Below are positions 38,555 through 48,128 of a stretch of DNA of 64,000 nucleotides, piece by piece. Numbering within the stretch: the first letter of the stretch is position 1; every line of letters starts with the position of its first letter. Source of the DNA: Sinorhizobium terangae (GTDB lineage: Bacteria; Pseudomonadota; Alphaproteobacteria; Rhizobiales; Rhizobiaceae); assembly GCF_009601505.1 (NCBI RefSeq), contig NZ_WITC01000085.1, positions 1 to 64,000 on the forward strand, written 5' to 3'. The notes beneath the pieces were generated by a model, which did not search any database, was not told where the DNA came from, and worked only from the letters and a program-made list of their open reading frames with translations. Both the position numbers and the translations under genes were made by a program.

Positions 38555-39400
38555 ATGACCGCAGCATCGGTATCCCAACAGAACTCGGTTCGGAAACTGC
38601 GGACTCTCTTCATCTCCGACGTCCACTTGGGCTCGAAGGCGGCCAAGACCGATTACCTGCTCGACTTCCTGCGCCATCACGAGGCGGAAACCATCATCCT
38701 CGTCGGCGATATCGTCGATGGCTGGCGCCTGAAGCGCAGCTGGTATTGGCCGCAACCCTGCAACGACGTGGTCCAGAAACTGTTGCGCAAGGCCCGTAAA
38801 GGCTCACGTATCATCTACATTCCCGGCAATCATGATGAGTTCATGCGGGATTTCCCGGGCGTGCACTTCGGCGGCATAGAGGTGGCCCAGCGCCACATGC
38901 ACAAAGCCGCGGACGGGCGCAACTATCTCGTCCTGCATGGCGACGAATTCGACGTCGTGGTGCGCAATGCGCGCGTGCTCGCCTATTTGGGCGACTGGGC
39001 CTACGACATGGCGATCGCGATCAATATCGGGCTCGCGGCAATCCGCCGTCGTCTCGGCATGCCGTACTGGTCCTTTTCCTCCTGGGCAAAGCTGCAGGTC
39101 AAGCACGCGGTGAATTTCATCGGCGAGTTCCAGAAGGTCGTTGCCGAGGAGGCGCGCCGGCATGATGCGCAGGGCGTCATCTGCGGGCATATTCATCACG
39201 CGGTGATCGAGGACATCGGCGATGTCCGCTATATCAACACCGGCGACTGGGTCGAAAGCTGCACGGCAATCGCCGAGCATTACGACGGCCGGATGGAGCT
39301 TATCACCTGGCACCGCATGCGCGGCGGCATGGTCGAGGTGGAAAGCTCCGACGAGGCCGAGAAGATGCTGGCGCGTGTCCTCGCGCCGCAGGCCGCCTGA
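38555..39400 (+). CDS. Metallophosphatase, UDP-2,3-diacylglucosamine diphosphatase-like
   Basis: 281 residues of calcineurin-like metallophosphoesterase. Metal-site motifs are all present in order: FISDVHLGSKAAK, LVGDIVDGWRLKR, YIPGNHDEFMRD, LVLHGDEFD and ICGHIHHAVIEDI. Similar to LpxH in lipid A synthesis and commonly annotated so, but many alphaproteobacteria use LpxI for that step, so the role is only probable. ATG 38555 follows GAGG. Divergent from dme. Confidence 0.85.
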   Translation: MTAASVSQQNSVRKLRTLFISDVHLGSKAAKTDYLLDFLRHHEAETIILVGDIVDGWRLKRSWYWPQPCNDVVQKLLRKARKGSRIIYIPGNHDEFMRDFPGVHFGGIEVAQRHMHKAADGRNYLVLHGDEFDVVVRNARVLAYLGDWAYDMAIAINIGLAAIRRRLGMPYWSFSSWAKLQVKHAVNFIGEFQKVVAEEARRHDAQGVICGHIHHAVIEDIGDVRYINTGDWVESCTAIAEHYDGRMELITWHRMRGGMVEVESSDEAEKMLARVLAPQAA

Positions 39401-39532
39401 TTTGGCGCGGCGCGGGACGGTTTCGTAGCTTTCCCACACTGTTTTCAGACAAACACCTGTGGCGAAAACTGGCTTATGGTGAGCGGCGGCGCGGTTGTGC
39501 TAGAGGATGGCTTGCATCCATCAGGTCACTCC

Positions 39533-40753
39533 ATGATTCCCTCATCCGCGCCCTCGAATGTGGGGCCTCCGCCGCGTCGTTTCGCGCTCCGCATAGCGCT
39601 GCTCTTTTGTGCGCCGTTGATCGTCAACGGCTTTGCCATGCCGTATTTCCCGGTTTGGCTGAGCACCCTGTCAATGACCGACTTCGAGATCGGCGTCGTC
39701 CTTGCCATCCCCATGTTCATTCGCGTGATTACCGCGCCGCTCGCCGGTGTGCTTGCGGATCGGATCGGAGAGCGGGTGATCGTGCTGATCTGGTCCGCCG
39801 TGCTCTCCCTCGCAACGGCCTTCATTCTTTTCTACGCGCACAGTTTCTGGCCGGTTCTCGTCGTCTACGCGCTGCAGTCGGCGGTTTATTCGCCCTATGT
39901 GCCGATCGTCGAGGCGATCGCGCTCTCGGGCGTGAGGCGCTGGGGCTTCGACTATGCTCATATGCGCGTATGGGGATCGGTCGCCTTTATCGGCGCGACC
40001 ATGCTGGGCGGCTGGATGATCGGCAGGTTTGGCGGCCCGATGGTCTTGCCGGCGATGGCCATGGGTTTTGGGCTGATGATCCTCATGGCCTTGGCGGCCC
40101 CGCGCGTCGGCCGGCCGCGCCGTCCATCGCCGATCACCGCCCTGACCGAGCCGCCGCCGAAATCGCTCCGCCAGCCCGACCTGCAATTGCTGCTGGTCGG
40201 CGTCACACTGGTCAACAGCAGCCATGCCATGCTCTTCGCCTTCTCGGCCATCTACTGGCAGCATATCGGCTACAGCGGCACGCAGATCGGAGTACTCTGG
40301 AGCGCCGGCGTGGCAGCCGAGGTGCTGATGTTCTGTTTCGCAAAGGCCATCATTCGGCGCTTCAGCGTGTGGACAATGATCTTCTCAGGCTGCGGACTTG
40401 CCGTCGTGCGCTGGCTGATCTTCCCGATGGATCTCGGCTTTCCCGGCTATTTCGTCCTGCAGTGTTTCCACGCCTTCACTTATGCGATCATGCACACGGG
40501 CATGCAGCACAAGCTGGTCGAAAGGGTTGCAGAAGAGCAGGAGGCTTCGGCGCAGGGCCTCTACTTCTTCTACACCGGCTTCTTCACGGCGATATTCACG
40601 TTCCTTTCGGGCTATTTCTACGCGTGGTTCGGCGTCAACGGTTTCTATTCAATGTCGGCCGTCGCCTTTGCGGGCTGTTGTTTCGCTTTTGCCGGCTGGT
40701 ATCTTCAGCCCCAGAGGCTGGTCTCGGGCGGAAAGACGAGAGAGGCTTCGTAG
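39533..40753 (+). CDS. MFS transporter, MFS_1-like/3-phenylpropionate-permease type
   Basis: 406 residues, about 12 helices. MYFPVW-type opening (NGFAMPYFPVWLS), inter-helix GVLADRIGERVIVL loop and the RVWGSVAFIGATMLGGW segment are typical of the MFS_1-like branch. ATG 39533. The last 49 bases overlap the converging epimerase gene. Substrate unknown. Confidence 0.87.
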   Translation: MIPSSAPSNVGPPPRRFALRIALLFCAPLIVNGFAMPYFPVWLSTLSMTDFEIGVVLAIPMFIRVITAPLAGVLADRIGERVIVLIWSAVLSLATAFILFYAHSFWPVLVVYALQSAVYSPYVPIVEAIALSGVRRWGFDYAHMRVWGSVAFIGATMLGGWMIGRFGGPMVLPAMAMGFGLMILMALAAPRVGRPRRPSPITALTEPPPKSLRQPDLQLLLVGVTLVNSSHAMLFAFSAIYWQHIGYSGTQIGVLWSAGVAAEVLMFCFAKAIIRRFSVWTMIFSGCGLAVVRWLIFPMDLGFPGYFVLQCFHAFTYAIMHTGMQHKLVERVAEEQEASAQGLYFFYTGFFTAIFTFLSGYFYAWFGVNGFYSMSAVAFAGCCFAFAGWYLQPQRLVSGGKTREAS

Positions 40754-41688
40754 CGCAGGCCGGGCTTGCGGTCTTCAGCAAGCAGGAGCGGACCGTCGAG
40801 ATCGACGAAATCGACGCCCTGGGCGACGAGTATCGCCGGCGCCATGGCGAGCGAGCTGCCGACCATGCAGCCGACCATGATCTTGAGCCCCAGCGCTTCG
40901 GCTGCGGCGCGCATGCGAAGCGCCTCGGTCAACCCGCCGGTCTTGTCGAGTTTGATGTTGACCGCATCATAGCGTCCGGCCAATCCCTTGAGATCGTCGG
41001 TTCCGTGCACGCTTTCGTCGGCGCAGACCGGCACCGGGTGCGCGATTGACGCGAGCGCTTGATCCCGGCCTGCAGGCAACGGCTGCTCGATGAGAGAGAT
41101 GCCGTTTTCCGCGCAGGCCGCGAAATGGGCGGCCAGATTGTCCTCCGTCCAGCCCTCGTTCGCGTCGAGGATGATTTTGCTTTCCGGCGCCCCCTGGCGC
41201 ACGGCGCGAATGCGCGATGCGTCGTCGGCAGTTCCGACCTTCACCTTCAACAGCGCCCGATGGGAATATTTTTGTGCCTGCACCATCATCTGCTCGGGGT
41301 CGCCGAGGGAGAGGGTGTAGGCGGTCGTCAAAGCGCCGGGAGCGGTGGTGCCGACCAGCTCATGGACACGCTTGCCGCTTTTTTTTGCCTCCAGGTCCCA
41401 GAGGGCGCAATCTACGGCATTGCGGGCCGCGCCAGGCGACATCGCCTTCTGCAGATCAGCGCGCGTCAAGCCGGCTTCGATCGACGAGCGCACGGCTTCT
41501 ATTGCAGCCAGAACCGATTCGAGCGACTCGCCGTACCGGGCATAGGGTACGCATTCTCCCCAGCCGGTCACCTTGCCGTCGCTGATCTGGCAGGTAACGA
41601 CGCTCGCCGTCGTCTTCGAGCCACGGGAAATCGTGAAGGCGCCGGCGATCGGAAAGTGTTGGACGGTGGCGGTAAGCGAAAGTGGCAT
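40705..41688 (-). CDS. Dipeptide epimerase / N-acyl-amino-acid racemase-like enolase-superfamily enzyme
   Basis: 327 residues. Enolase-superfamily catalytic features: LLKVKVG with the Lys-x-Lys base, metal ligands Asp in ILDANEGW, Glu in LIEQPLP and Asp in VCADESVHG, and the second base Lys in NIKLDKTGGL. Family members epimerise L-Ala-D/L-Glu from murein recycling; close relatives are now sometimes called DgcA (N-acetyl-D-Glu racemase), so the substrate is open. ATG 41688 with GGAGAAG. It overlaps the 3' end of the MFS gene by 49 bases. A catabolic or murein-recycling partnership with that carrier is possible. Confidence 0.87.
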   Translation of the reverse strand: MPLSLTATVQHFPIAGAFTISRGSKTTASVVTCQISDGKVTGWGECVPYARYGESLESVLAAIEAVRSSIEAGLTRADLQKAMSPGAARNAVDCALWDLEAKKSGKRVHELVGTTAPGALTTAYTLSLGDPEQMMVQAQKYSHRALLKVKVGTADDASRIRAVRQGAPESKIILDANEGWTEDNLAAHFAACAENGISLIEQPLPAGRDQALASIAHPVPVCADESVHGTDDLKGLAGRYDAVNIKLDKTGGLTEALRMRAAAEALGLKIMVGCMVGSSLAMAPAILVAQGVDFVDLDGPLLLAEDRKPGLRYEASLVFPPETSLWG

Positions 41689-41796
41689 TGGATCTTCTCC
41701 GTCGGGTCGATGCACGATATCTCGACCATCACCCGCCATGATGTTCTGCGTTTTTGGAACTTATTTGAGCAGTGTAGCTTTTCAGCCGCACAAAGC

Positions 41797-41864
41797 GCGC
41801 ATTATGACTTTGAATTTCTGCACGATTTGGTCCTTAAATCGAATCTGGTTTAAGGAATTATGCA
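41797..41864 (+). repeat. Repeated intergenic dyad element, copy at 41.8 kb
   Basis: ACTTTGAATTTCTGCACG, then TCCTTAAATCG / GGTTTAAGGA arms, then ATTATGCA. The same order (ACTTTGA, CTGCA, central AT-rich dyad, ATGC) recurs at 60342-60416 and, incompletely, elsewhere. It ends 28 bases before the GTG start of the mlaE gene, in the mlaE/epimerase divergent gap. Confidence 0.65.
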
Positions 41865-41891
41865 AGGGCCAACCCGGAAGACCAAGATCAC

Positions 41892-43046
41892 GTGACGCAT
41901 TCCCAATCCCAGATCGTTGCAGATGTCACGCTCGACGAGAGTGCCGGCGTAGAGGGCCGCCGCTATGTTTTCAGCGGCAACTGGCGGCATGAGACAGCCG
42001 AGGCGATGGCCGCGAAGCTGAAGAAGCTTGGTCGCCCCTCGGGGGGACGGCATGAGTTCGATTTTTCCGGCGTCACGGCGATGGATACGGCGGGCGCCTG
42101 GATCATCCGCCGCTTCATGAACGGCATTGGCGGCGAGGCGGGCGCGGATGTGCATTTCGCGAGCGGCGGCCAGCGTTATGTCGAACTCGTGCAGGCACTT
42201 CCGGAAAAGTTGCGCTTGCCGGAACGCGACACCACGAGACTTCCGCTTTTCCAGCGGCTGTTTGCGCCGATCGGCGAGTTAACCGTGTCCATATGGACCG
42301 ACACGGTCGCCGCGATGTTCATTCTCGGCTCGGCCGTGCGCGGCGCCCAGTTGAAGCTCGGGCGTCATGCGGGGGTTTCTCCAGCCGCGATCGTGCACCA
42401 GATCGACCGCATGGGCGTCATGGCGGTGCCGATCATCACCCTCATGTCGTTTTTGATCGGCGCCATCATTGCGCAGCAGGGAGCATTCCAACTCCGATCG
42501 TTCGGCGCCGAGATCTTCGTCGTCGACCTTGTCGGCATTCTGCAGTTGCGCGAAATCGGCGTGCTCTTGACCGCGATCATGATTGCCGGCCGATCCGGCA
42601 GTGCGATCACCGCCGAGATCGGTTCGATGAAGATGCGCGAAGAGGTAGACGCGCTGAAGGTCATGGGCTTGAGCCCCGTCGGCGTTCTTGTCTTTCCGCG
42701 CCTGGTGGCGTTGACGATCGCGCTGCCACTTCTGACGATCATCGCGAACTTCGCGGCGCTCGCCGGTGCGGCCCTCGTCGCGTGGAGCTATTCGGGCATC
42801 ACGTTCGCGACGTTTCTGTCGCGGCTGCAGGAAGCCGTCGACTTCTCGTCGGTGGCCGCGGGCATGATCAAGGCGCCGTTCATGGCGCTGATCATCGGCG
42901 TCGTTGCCGCCGTCGAAGGACTCAAGGTCGGCGGGAGCGCCGAGTCACTCGGACGTCGCGTTACCTCATCGGTCGTCAAATCGATTTTCGTCGTCATTCT
43001 TATCGACGGATTATTTGCCATGTTCTACGCGGCAATCGACTTCTGA
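41892..43046 (+). CDS. mlaE: MlaE-type ABC transporter permease with N-terminal STAS domain
   Basis: 384 residues. The N-terminal ~105 form a STAS-like domain (RHEFDFSGVTAMDTAGAWII); in E. coli this is a separate protein (MlaB). The rest is the MlaE permease with the family motif REEVDALKVMGLSP and GRSGSAITAEIGSM. Inner-membrane core of a phospholipid transport system that maintains outer-membrane asymmetry. GTG start at 41892. First gene of a four-gene operon. Confidence 0.9.
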   Translation: MTHSQSQIVADVTLDESAGVEGRRYVFSGNWRHETAEAMAAKLKKLGRPSGGRHEFDFSGVTAMDTAGAWIIRRFMNGIGGEAGADVHFASGGQRYVELVQALPEKLRLPERDTTRLPLFQRLFAPIGELTVSIWTDTVAAMFILGSAVRGAQLKLGRHAGVSPAAIVHQIDRMGVMAVPIITLMSFLIGAIIAQQGAFQLRSFGAEIFVVDLVGILQLREIGVLLTAIMIAGRSGSAITAEIGSMKMREEVDALKVMGLSPVGVLVFPRLVALTIALPLLTIIANFAALAGAALVAWSYSGITFATFLSRLQEAVDFSSVAAGMIKAPFMALIIGVVAAVEGLKVGGSAESLGRRVTSSVVKSIFVVILIDGLFAMFYAAIDF

Positions 43047-43058
43047 GGCGGACGGAAC

Positions 43059-43871
43059 ATGGTTCAGGCAGTCATGGAAACACAACCGGACAACGCGGTG
43101 GAACAGCGCGAAGCCGTGCTTTCCGTTCGCGACCTTACGGTCGGTTTCGGCGACAACATCGTTCTCGACAAGCTCAACCTCGAGGTGCTGCGCGGCGAGA
43201 TCCTGGGCTTCGTCGGCGCTTCCGGTACGGGCAAGTCGGTACTGATGCGCACGGTGCTGAGACTCCTGCCGAAGCGTTCAGGCACGATCGAGATCCTTGG
43301 AGCCGAATACGACAAAGTGAGCGAGGCCGACCGCATCGCACTCGACATGCGGCTCGGCGTCCTTTTCCAGCATGGCGCGCTCTTCTCCGCCTTGACGGTG
43401 CGGGAGAATATTCAGGTGCCGATGCGCGAATATCTCGATCTGCCGCAGGACCTGATGGACGAGCTTGCGCGGCTCAAGGTCGAATTGGTGGGCCTCGCGC
43501 CTGAGGCCGCGGATAAGTATCCGTCCGAGCTGTCGGGGGGCATGATCAAGCGCGCAGCACTCGCGCGGGCGCTGGCGCTCGATCCGGATCTTGTCTTCCT
43601 CGACGAGCCGACCTCGGGCCTCGATCCGATCGGTGCTGCGGAGTTCGATGAGTTGATCGCCAAGTTGCGCGACACGCTTGGATTGACCGTATATATGGTG
43701 ACTCACGATCTGGACAGCCTGTTCTCGGTCTGCGACCGGATTGCGGTTCTCGGAAAGAAGCGCGTTCTGGTTTCCGGCACGATCGAAGATATGCTTGCCT
43801 GTGAAGAGCCATGGGTGAAGTCCTATTTCCGGGGCAAACGAGCAAGGTCGATCGTTCGCGAGCATGGCTGA
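43059..43871 (+). CDS. mlaF: MlaF-type ABC transporter ATP-binding protein
   Basis: 270 residues. Walker A GASGTGKSV, Q-loop GVLFQHGALFSALTV, signature LSGGMIKRAALARAL, Walker B LVFLDEPTSGLDPIGA, H-loop MVTHDLDSL. The GMIKR signature and HGALF after the Q-loop are characteristic of MlaF/Ttg2A. Starts 12 bases after mlaE. Confidence 0.92.
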   Translation: MVQAVMETQPDNAVEQREAVLSVRDLTVGFGDNIVLDKLNLEVLRGEILGFVGASGTGKSVLMRTVLRLLPKRSGTIEILGAEYDKVSEADRIALDMRLGVLFQHGALFSALTVRENIQVPMREYLDLPQDLMDELARLKVELVGLAPEAADKYPSELSGGMIKRAALARALALDPDLVFLDEPTSGLDPIGAAEFDELIAKLRDTLGLTVYMVTHDLDSLFSVCDRIAVLGKKRVLVSGTIEDMLACEEPWVKSYFRGKRARSIVREHG

Positions 43872-43965
43872 TGCTCACAGGGTGAATGGTGACAAGCTTC
43901 AGGCAAGCCCGGTTGTCGAAGCAGTGTGGATGAGCGGCTGGAAGTCGCGAAGGTAGTCAGAGCCA

Positions 43966-45336
43966 ATGGAAACCAAAGCAAATTATGCCATTGTTGGCTT
44001 CTTCACGGTGCTTGTCATCGCGGCCGCATTCGGATTCGTCTACTGGATGTCGCAGTATGGACGAGGCGGGCAGATGGTCGACCTGATCGTCAACATCCCG
44101 GGCTCGGCCAACGGACTTTCGGTCGGCTCGCCGGTGCGATTCAACGGCATCAACGTCGGCACCGTCCGCAATCTCGCCATCGATGCCAACGATCCGCGCT
44201 TTTCGCTCGCCATCACCGAGGTTTCGGCTGACGCGCCCGTACTCAAATCCACCAGGGCTACCCTTGAGGTGCAGGGGTTGACCGGCGCCGCCTATATCGA
44301 GCTCAGTGGCGGCAAAAAGGGCGACGAGAACATCCTGAAGACCGCCCTTGAAAACGGAACACAGGCGCGGATCCTCGCTGATCAGTCGAGCGTTACCAGC
44401 CTGCTGGCAACCGCGGACGCGATTCTCGACCGGGCAAACAGCGCCATTGGCGACATACAAGGCTTCGTCACGGACGTACGCGGCCCGCTCACCACGACGA
44501 TCGGCAATGCCGAGCGCTTTTCCAAGGCGCTTGCCGACAATTCGGGCGCAATCGACGATTTCCTGAAGAGTGTCGGGGAACTCTCGACAACGGTCAGCGC
44601 CGCTTCCCAGAAACTCGACTCGACGCTTGCGGCCGCCGACACGTTGATCAAATCGGTTGACCCGAAGAAAATCGACCGCATCGTCAGCAATGTCGAACAG
44701 GTAAGCAATGACCTCAAGAACGCCTCCGGCGGAGTTTCCGAGACGATCGCCTCCTTCCGGCGGACCGTGGAGACCTATCAGGACGTTGGCAGGAACGCCC
44801 AGCAGACACTGAAGCGCGTCGATACGCTGATCGAATCGGTCGATACCCAGAAGGTCAAACTGGTCGTCAACGACATCTCGGCCGCAAGCGCCGATGCCCG
44901 CCAGACCGTCGCGCGGATATCGGACTTCGCATCGAAGATCTCCGCACGGCAGGAGGATATCGACCAGGCGATTACCGATTTCACGCAGATGTCGAACAAG
45001 CTGAACGCGGCATCGAGCCGGGTCGACGGCATTTTGGTGAAGATCGACGGCTTCCTGGGCGATGCCAACGCGCCGTCGCTTTCCGCCGAGGCGCGTTCGA
45101 CGCTCGAGGCGTTCCGTAAGGTGGCCGATAGCCTCAATGCGCAGATCGGTCCGATCACCGAGAACCTGAGGCGTTTCTCGAATTCGGGACTGCGCGACGT
45201 GGAGGCTCTGGTCACCGAGACGCGCCGTACGGTACAGGGCCTGGAGAGTACGATTTCAAACTTCGATAGAAATCCGCAGAGGCTGCTTTTCGGGGGCGAA
45301 ACGGTAAAGCAGTATGATGGCCGCACGCGGCGGTGA
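43966..45336 (+). CDS. mlaD: MlaD-type MCE-domain lipid-binding protein
   Basis: 456 residues: one N-terminal membrane helix (AIVGFFTVLVIAAAFGFVYWM), MCE domain ~35-115 (GSANGLSVGSPVRFNGINVG), then a long helical, coiled-coil-like tail to the C terminus (repeated TLIKSVDPKKIDRIV and TLIESVDTQKVKLVV segments). Periplasmic hexamer that carries phospholipid between membranes. Long helical tails differ from E. coli MlaD (about 180 residues) and resemble Mce/LetB- or PqiB-style tunnels. Same operon. Confidence 0.9.
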   Translation: METKANYAIVGFFTVLVIAAAFGFVYWMSQYGRGGQMVDLIVNIPGSANGLSVGSPVRFNGINVGTVRNLAIDANDPRFSLAITEVSADAPVLKSTRATLEVQGLTGAAYIELSGGKKGDENILKTALENGTQARILADQSSVTSLLATADAILDRANSAIGDIQGFVTDVRGPLTTTIGNAERFSKALADNSGAIDDFLKSVGELSTTVSAASQKLDSTLAAADTLIKSVDPKKIDRIVSNVEQVSNDLKNASGGVSETIASFRRTVETYQDVGRNAQQTLKRVDTLIESVDTQKVKLVVNDISAASADARQTVARISDFASKISARQEDIDQAITDFTQMSNKLNAASSRVDGILVKIDGFLGDANAPSLSAEARSTLEAFRKVADSLNAQIGPITENLRRFSNSGLRDVEALVTETRRTVQGLESTISNFDRNPQRLLFGGETVKQYDGRTRR

Positions 45337-45419
45337 TTCGCGTCGATCGAGTGTTTGCAGGCAGCATGCACCCGACGGGTAGACTGTATTGCGCCGAAGT
45401 GGATGGGGATATTGGCAGT

Positions 45420-46037
45420 ATGGATTTTCGGGGGCTGGTAGTTGTGCGTAAGGGGAGGGCGACCCGGTCTGCCGTTATCTTCTCATTGGCCATGGCGCTC
45501 GCGGGTTGCGGCACGCGCGCCGCCGTCAACGATACGTTCAGTCTTGCAACGGCGCCCATTGTCAAAGGGCAGGCGTCGACCAACAGGCAAATCCTCGTGC
45601 CCGAGCCGACCGCGCTCCAGACCATCAACAACGATCGGATCGTAATCCGGCTGTCCAGGTCGGAACTGCAATTTCTCGCCAAGGCACAGTGGGGCGACCG
45701 TCTCCCGAGGATGGTGCAGGACAAGCTCGTCCAGACCTTCGATAATACCGGAAACGTGAAGGGTGTCGGCAAGCCGGGGCAGGGCTTGGCGATCGATTAC
45801 CAGCTCATTACCGAAATCCGTTCCTTCGAAGTCTCCACAGAAGGGGCGGACACGGCGGTTGTCGAGATCTACGCCAAACTGCTCAACGATCGGGACGGCA
45901 CTGTCCTGACGCAGAAGGACTTCCGTGCCGCTGTGCCTGCGCGAGCCCCGAACAGCCCCGCCTTTGTCGCTGCCCTCGATGCGGCTTTTGCTCAGGTCGC
46001 CGCGGACATCGTCAGCTGGACCCTCAGCTCCATCTGA
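45420..46037 (+). CDS. ABC-type transport auxiliary lipoprotein of the Mla/MCE system
   Basis: About 205 residues. Lipobox LAGC follows a short hydrophobic segment (SAVIFSLAMALAGC). The body matches the PqiC/DUF330 auxiliary lipoprotein family (VIRLSRSELQFLAKAQWGDRLP, LAIDYQLITEIRSFEV). Likely anchored in the outer membrane as the system's receiving end. Start is unclear: ATG 45420 or GTG 45444, which gives the neater signal peptide. The frame is open to 45333, overlapping the mlaD stop. Confidence 0.85.
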   Translation: MDFRGLVVVRKGRATRSAVIFSLAMALAGCGTRAAVNDTFSLATAPIVKGQASTNRQILVPEPTALQTINNDRIVIRLSRSELQFLAKAQWGDRLPRMVQDKLVQTFDNTGNVKGVGKPGQGLAIDYQLITEIRSFEVSTEGADTAVVEIYAKLLNDRDGTVLTQKDFRAAVPARAPNSPAFVAALDAAFAQVAADIVSWTLSSI

Positions 46038-46092
46038 ACTTCGATTTCGGTTCTTTGCCGTTTTAGGCGCATGACGGCTCAGCTGGCGCCGC

Positions 46093-46371
46093 TCACCCTG
46101 TGCCGACTTTCGAAATCTCGATGTGGTTGATCACCTCGGCAACGCCCTCGACGGCGGCCGCCGCTTCCTCCGCGCGGGCGGCTTCCTCGCTGGTTGCCAC
46201 AGTTCCGCCGAGCACGACCGTGTTGCCGCTGCAGGTGACCGTGACGTCGATAGCGTCGAGCCCCGGCGAGACCGCGAGATAGTGCGCGATGCGGCGTTCG
46301 AGTTCGGCAGGGTGCTCGGCTGGTTGTCGCTCCGGCGCCTCGCCGAAGAATGTCCGTTGCTTGAAAATCAT
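46093..46371 (-). CDS. Small BON-domain protein
   Basis: 92 residues, with a BON domain covering most of it (AELERRIAHYLAVSPGLDAI, VTVTCSGNTVVLGGTVATSE, EVINHIEI). No signal peptide seen. BON domains usually bind membranes or lipids; this stand-alone cytoplasmic form has no known partner. Leftward, between the Mla operon and hemF. Confidence 0.85.
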   Translation of the reverse strand: MIFKQRTFFGEAPERQPAEHPAELERRIAHYLAVSPGLDAIDVTVTCSGNTVVLGGTVATSEEAARAEEAAAAVEGVAEVINHIEISKVGTG

Positions 46372-46514
46372 GCGCCGGTCCTTCTCTCCCTCTCGCGGAA
46401 AGAACGCCGGTCGCAGGAATTTGTTCGGTCGCGCTCGAGGCTACAGCAAGTCAAAGTGCCACAGCGATCTTTGCACGTCCGATTGGCGCGGCGCTGTGCG
46501 ACGCCCGGCTGCTG

Positions 46515-47426
46515 TCAAGGCCAGCGCACAACCGGTGGCAGGGAGGAGAGGATAGATTCGACGTTCCCGCCCGTCTTGAGGCCGAAAATCGTGCCACGAT
46601 CGTAGAGCAGGTTGAATTCGACGTAACGTCCGCGACGGACCAACTGCTCGTCGCGATCCTCTTCCGTCCACGAGGTGTTGAAATTCGCGCGGACAATCTT
46701 CGGATAGACGAGAGAGAAGGCTTTGCCAACGTCTCGGGTAAAGGCGAAATCCGCCTGCCAGCCGCCGAGTTCATCCGGTGAGTGCAGCCAGTCGTAGAAG
46801 ATGCCGCCGGTACCGCGCGGTTCGTTCCTGTGTTTCAGGAAGAAATACTCGTCGCACCATGCCTTGAACTTCGCGTGATCGGCGACCGCGTGTCGGTTGC
46901 AGGTGATCTCCATGGCCCGGTGGAAGAGCATCGTGTCCGGATCGGTCATCACCCGCCGACGATCGAGAACCGGCGTGAGATCGGCACCACCGCCGAACCA
47001 GTGACTGGTCGTCACGACCATGCGCGTATTCATATGCACGGCGGGGACGTTGGGGTTGACCGGATGGGCAATCAGCGAAATGCCAGACGCCCAAAAACGC
47101 GGATCTTCGCTCGCACCGGGAATCTGGCCGCGAAACTCGGGCGAAAACTCGCCATGGACGGTGGATGTATGGACGCCCACCTTTTCGAAGACGCGACCTT
47201 CCATCATCGACATACGGCCGCCACCGCCGGCTCCCCCGTCGCGCAGCCAGTCCTTGCCGACGAAGCGGCCTGGAGGTTGATCGGAGAGCGGTCCGGTCAA
47301 GTCGTCCTCAAGCGCCTCGAAAGCCGTGCAGATCGTGTTGCGCAGGCTTTCGAACCACGCCTTTGCCTCGGCCTTCTTGTCTTCGATGTCAGCAGGCAGA
47401 CCCTGCGGCAACTGCGGTCTTTCCAT
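46515..47426 (-). CDS. hemF: Aerobic (oxygen-dependent) coproporphyrinogen III oxidase
   Basis: 303 residues, oxygen-dependent decarboxylation of coproporphyrinogen III to protoporphyrinogen IX in heme synthesis. Family signature [10 protein letters not shown], preceded by HMNTRMV and followed by HCDEYF-type [10 protein letters not shown]. The ATG is at 47426. Monocistronic by position. Confidence 0.96.
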   Translation of the reverse strand: MERPQLPQGLPADIEDKKAEAKAWFESLRNTICTAFEALEDDLTGPLSDQPPGRFVGKDWLRDGGAGGGGRMSMMEGRVFEKVGVHTSTVHGEFSPEFRGQIPGASEDPRFWASGISLIAHPVNPNVPAVHMNTRMVVTTSHWFGGGADLTPVLDRRRVMTDPDTMLFHRAMEITCNRHAVADHAKFKAWCDEYFFLKHRNEPRGTGGIFYDWLHSPDELGGWQADFAFTRDVGKAFSLVYPKIVRANFNTSWTEEDRDEQLVRRGRYVEFNLLYDRGTIFGLKTGGNVESILSSLPPVVRWP

Positions 47427-47689
47427 GGGAATTCAGCTTCCATTCGCGGCGTCTCGCGCGGGAGAAGCCGCCGATTCGAGTGGTTTCGCCACAGTTCATA
47501 TTTTTCCCCGAATGGCAACGGCGGCGCGACCCCGTCAATAGTCTACCGCAGGAATAAGCCCCAGATGAGGATGATCTCTTGAGCCGATCCCCTCATGCAG
47601 TGGGGCGGACCAAGGTCCGGGCTCGCGGCCGGGCGAGGGGCTGGCAATCGGGAGGCTGTCATCCTATCTTCCTTGCAGAGGTATGGCCC

Positions 47690-47950
47690 ATGGCAAGAAT
47701 ACCCGCAGGACCGCCGCTTGAAGGCTTGCGGCGTCAGATTGCCCGGCACCGCCGGGAGAAACCCACACGGAGCGACAAGCTCTTCGTGCGAGAGACTTTT
47801 CGACTTGAGCGAAGCGCGGCTCGCGCCAAGGCGCGCGAGTGGTTCGAGACCTGGCCCAAGGCGGCCTATTGGACCGAGGTGGAAAGCTGGCGCCAGCTCG
47901 ATGGCGATGAAATCGAATTCACCATGCGCCGGCTGCCAAGCGCAGACTGA
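47690..47950 (+). CDS. Small conserved-looking hypothetical protein
   Basis: 86 residues, basic and Arg-rich, MARIPAGPPLEGLRRQIARH start, with SAARAKAREWFETWP and EVESWRQLDGDEIEF; no signal peptide or membrane helix. Ribosome site GAGG nine bases before ATG 47690; the longer frame from 47579 is less likely. No family recognised. Confidence 0.65.
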   Translation: MARIPAGPPLEGLRRQIARHRREKPTRSDKLFVRETFRLERSAARAKAREWFETWPKAAYWTEVESWRQLDGDEIEFTMRRLPSAD

Positions 47951-48128
47951 TCACCCGCGACTGCGCTTTGCATCGAAGAGATCGCTGCTTTCCTCGCATA
48001 TTCCGCTCGTGGCGGGGTCGGAGCGCATCCGGGAAAACTGGTCGCCATGACGCAACCAGTACGCTACAAGGCCAGGCGGCACCTACTCAGGGCCGTTCCG
48101 TCCTCGCTCATTCCGGCGTCGTTATTTC

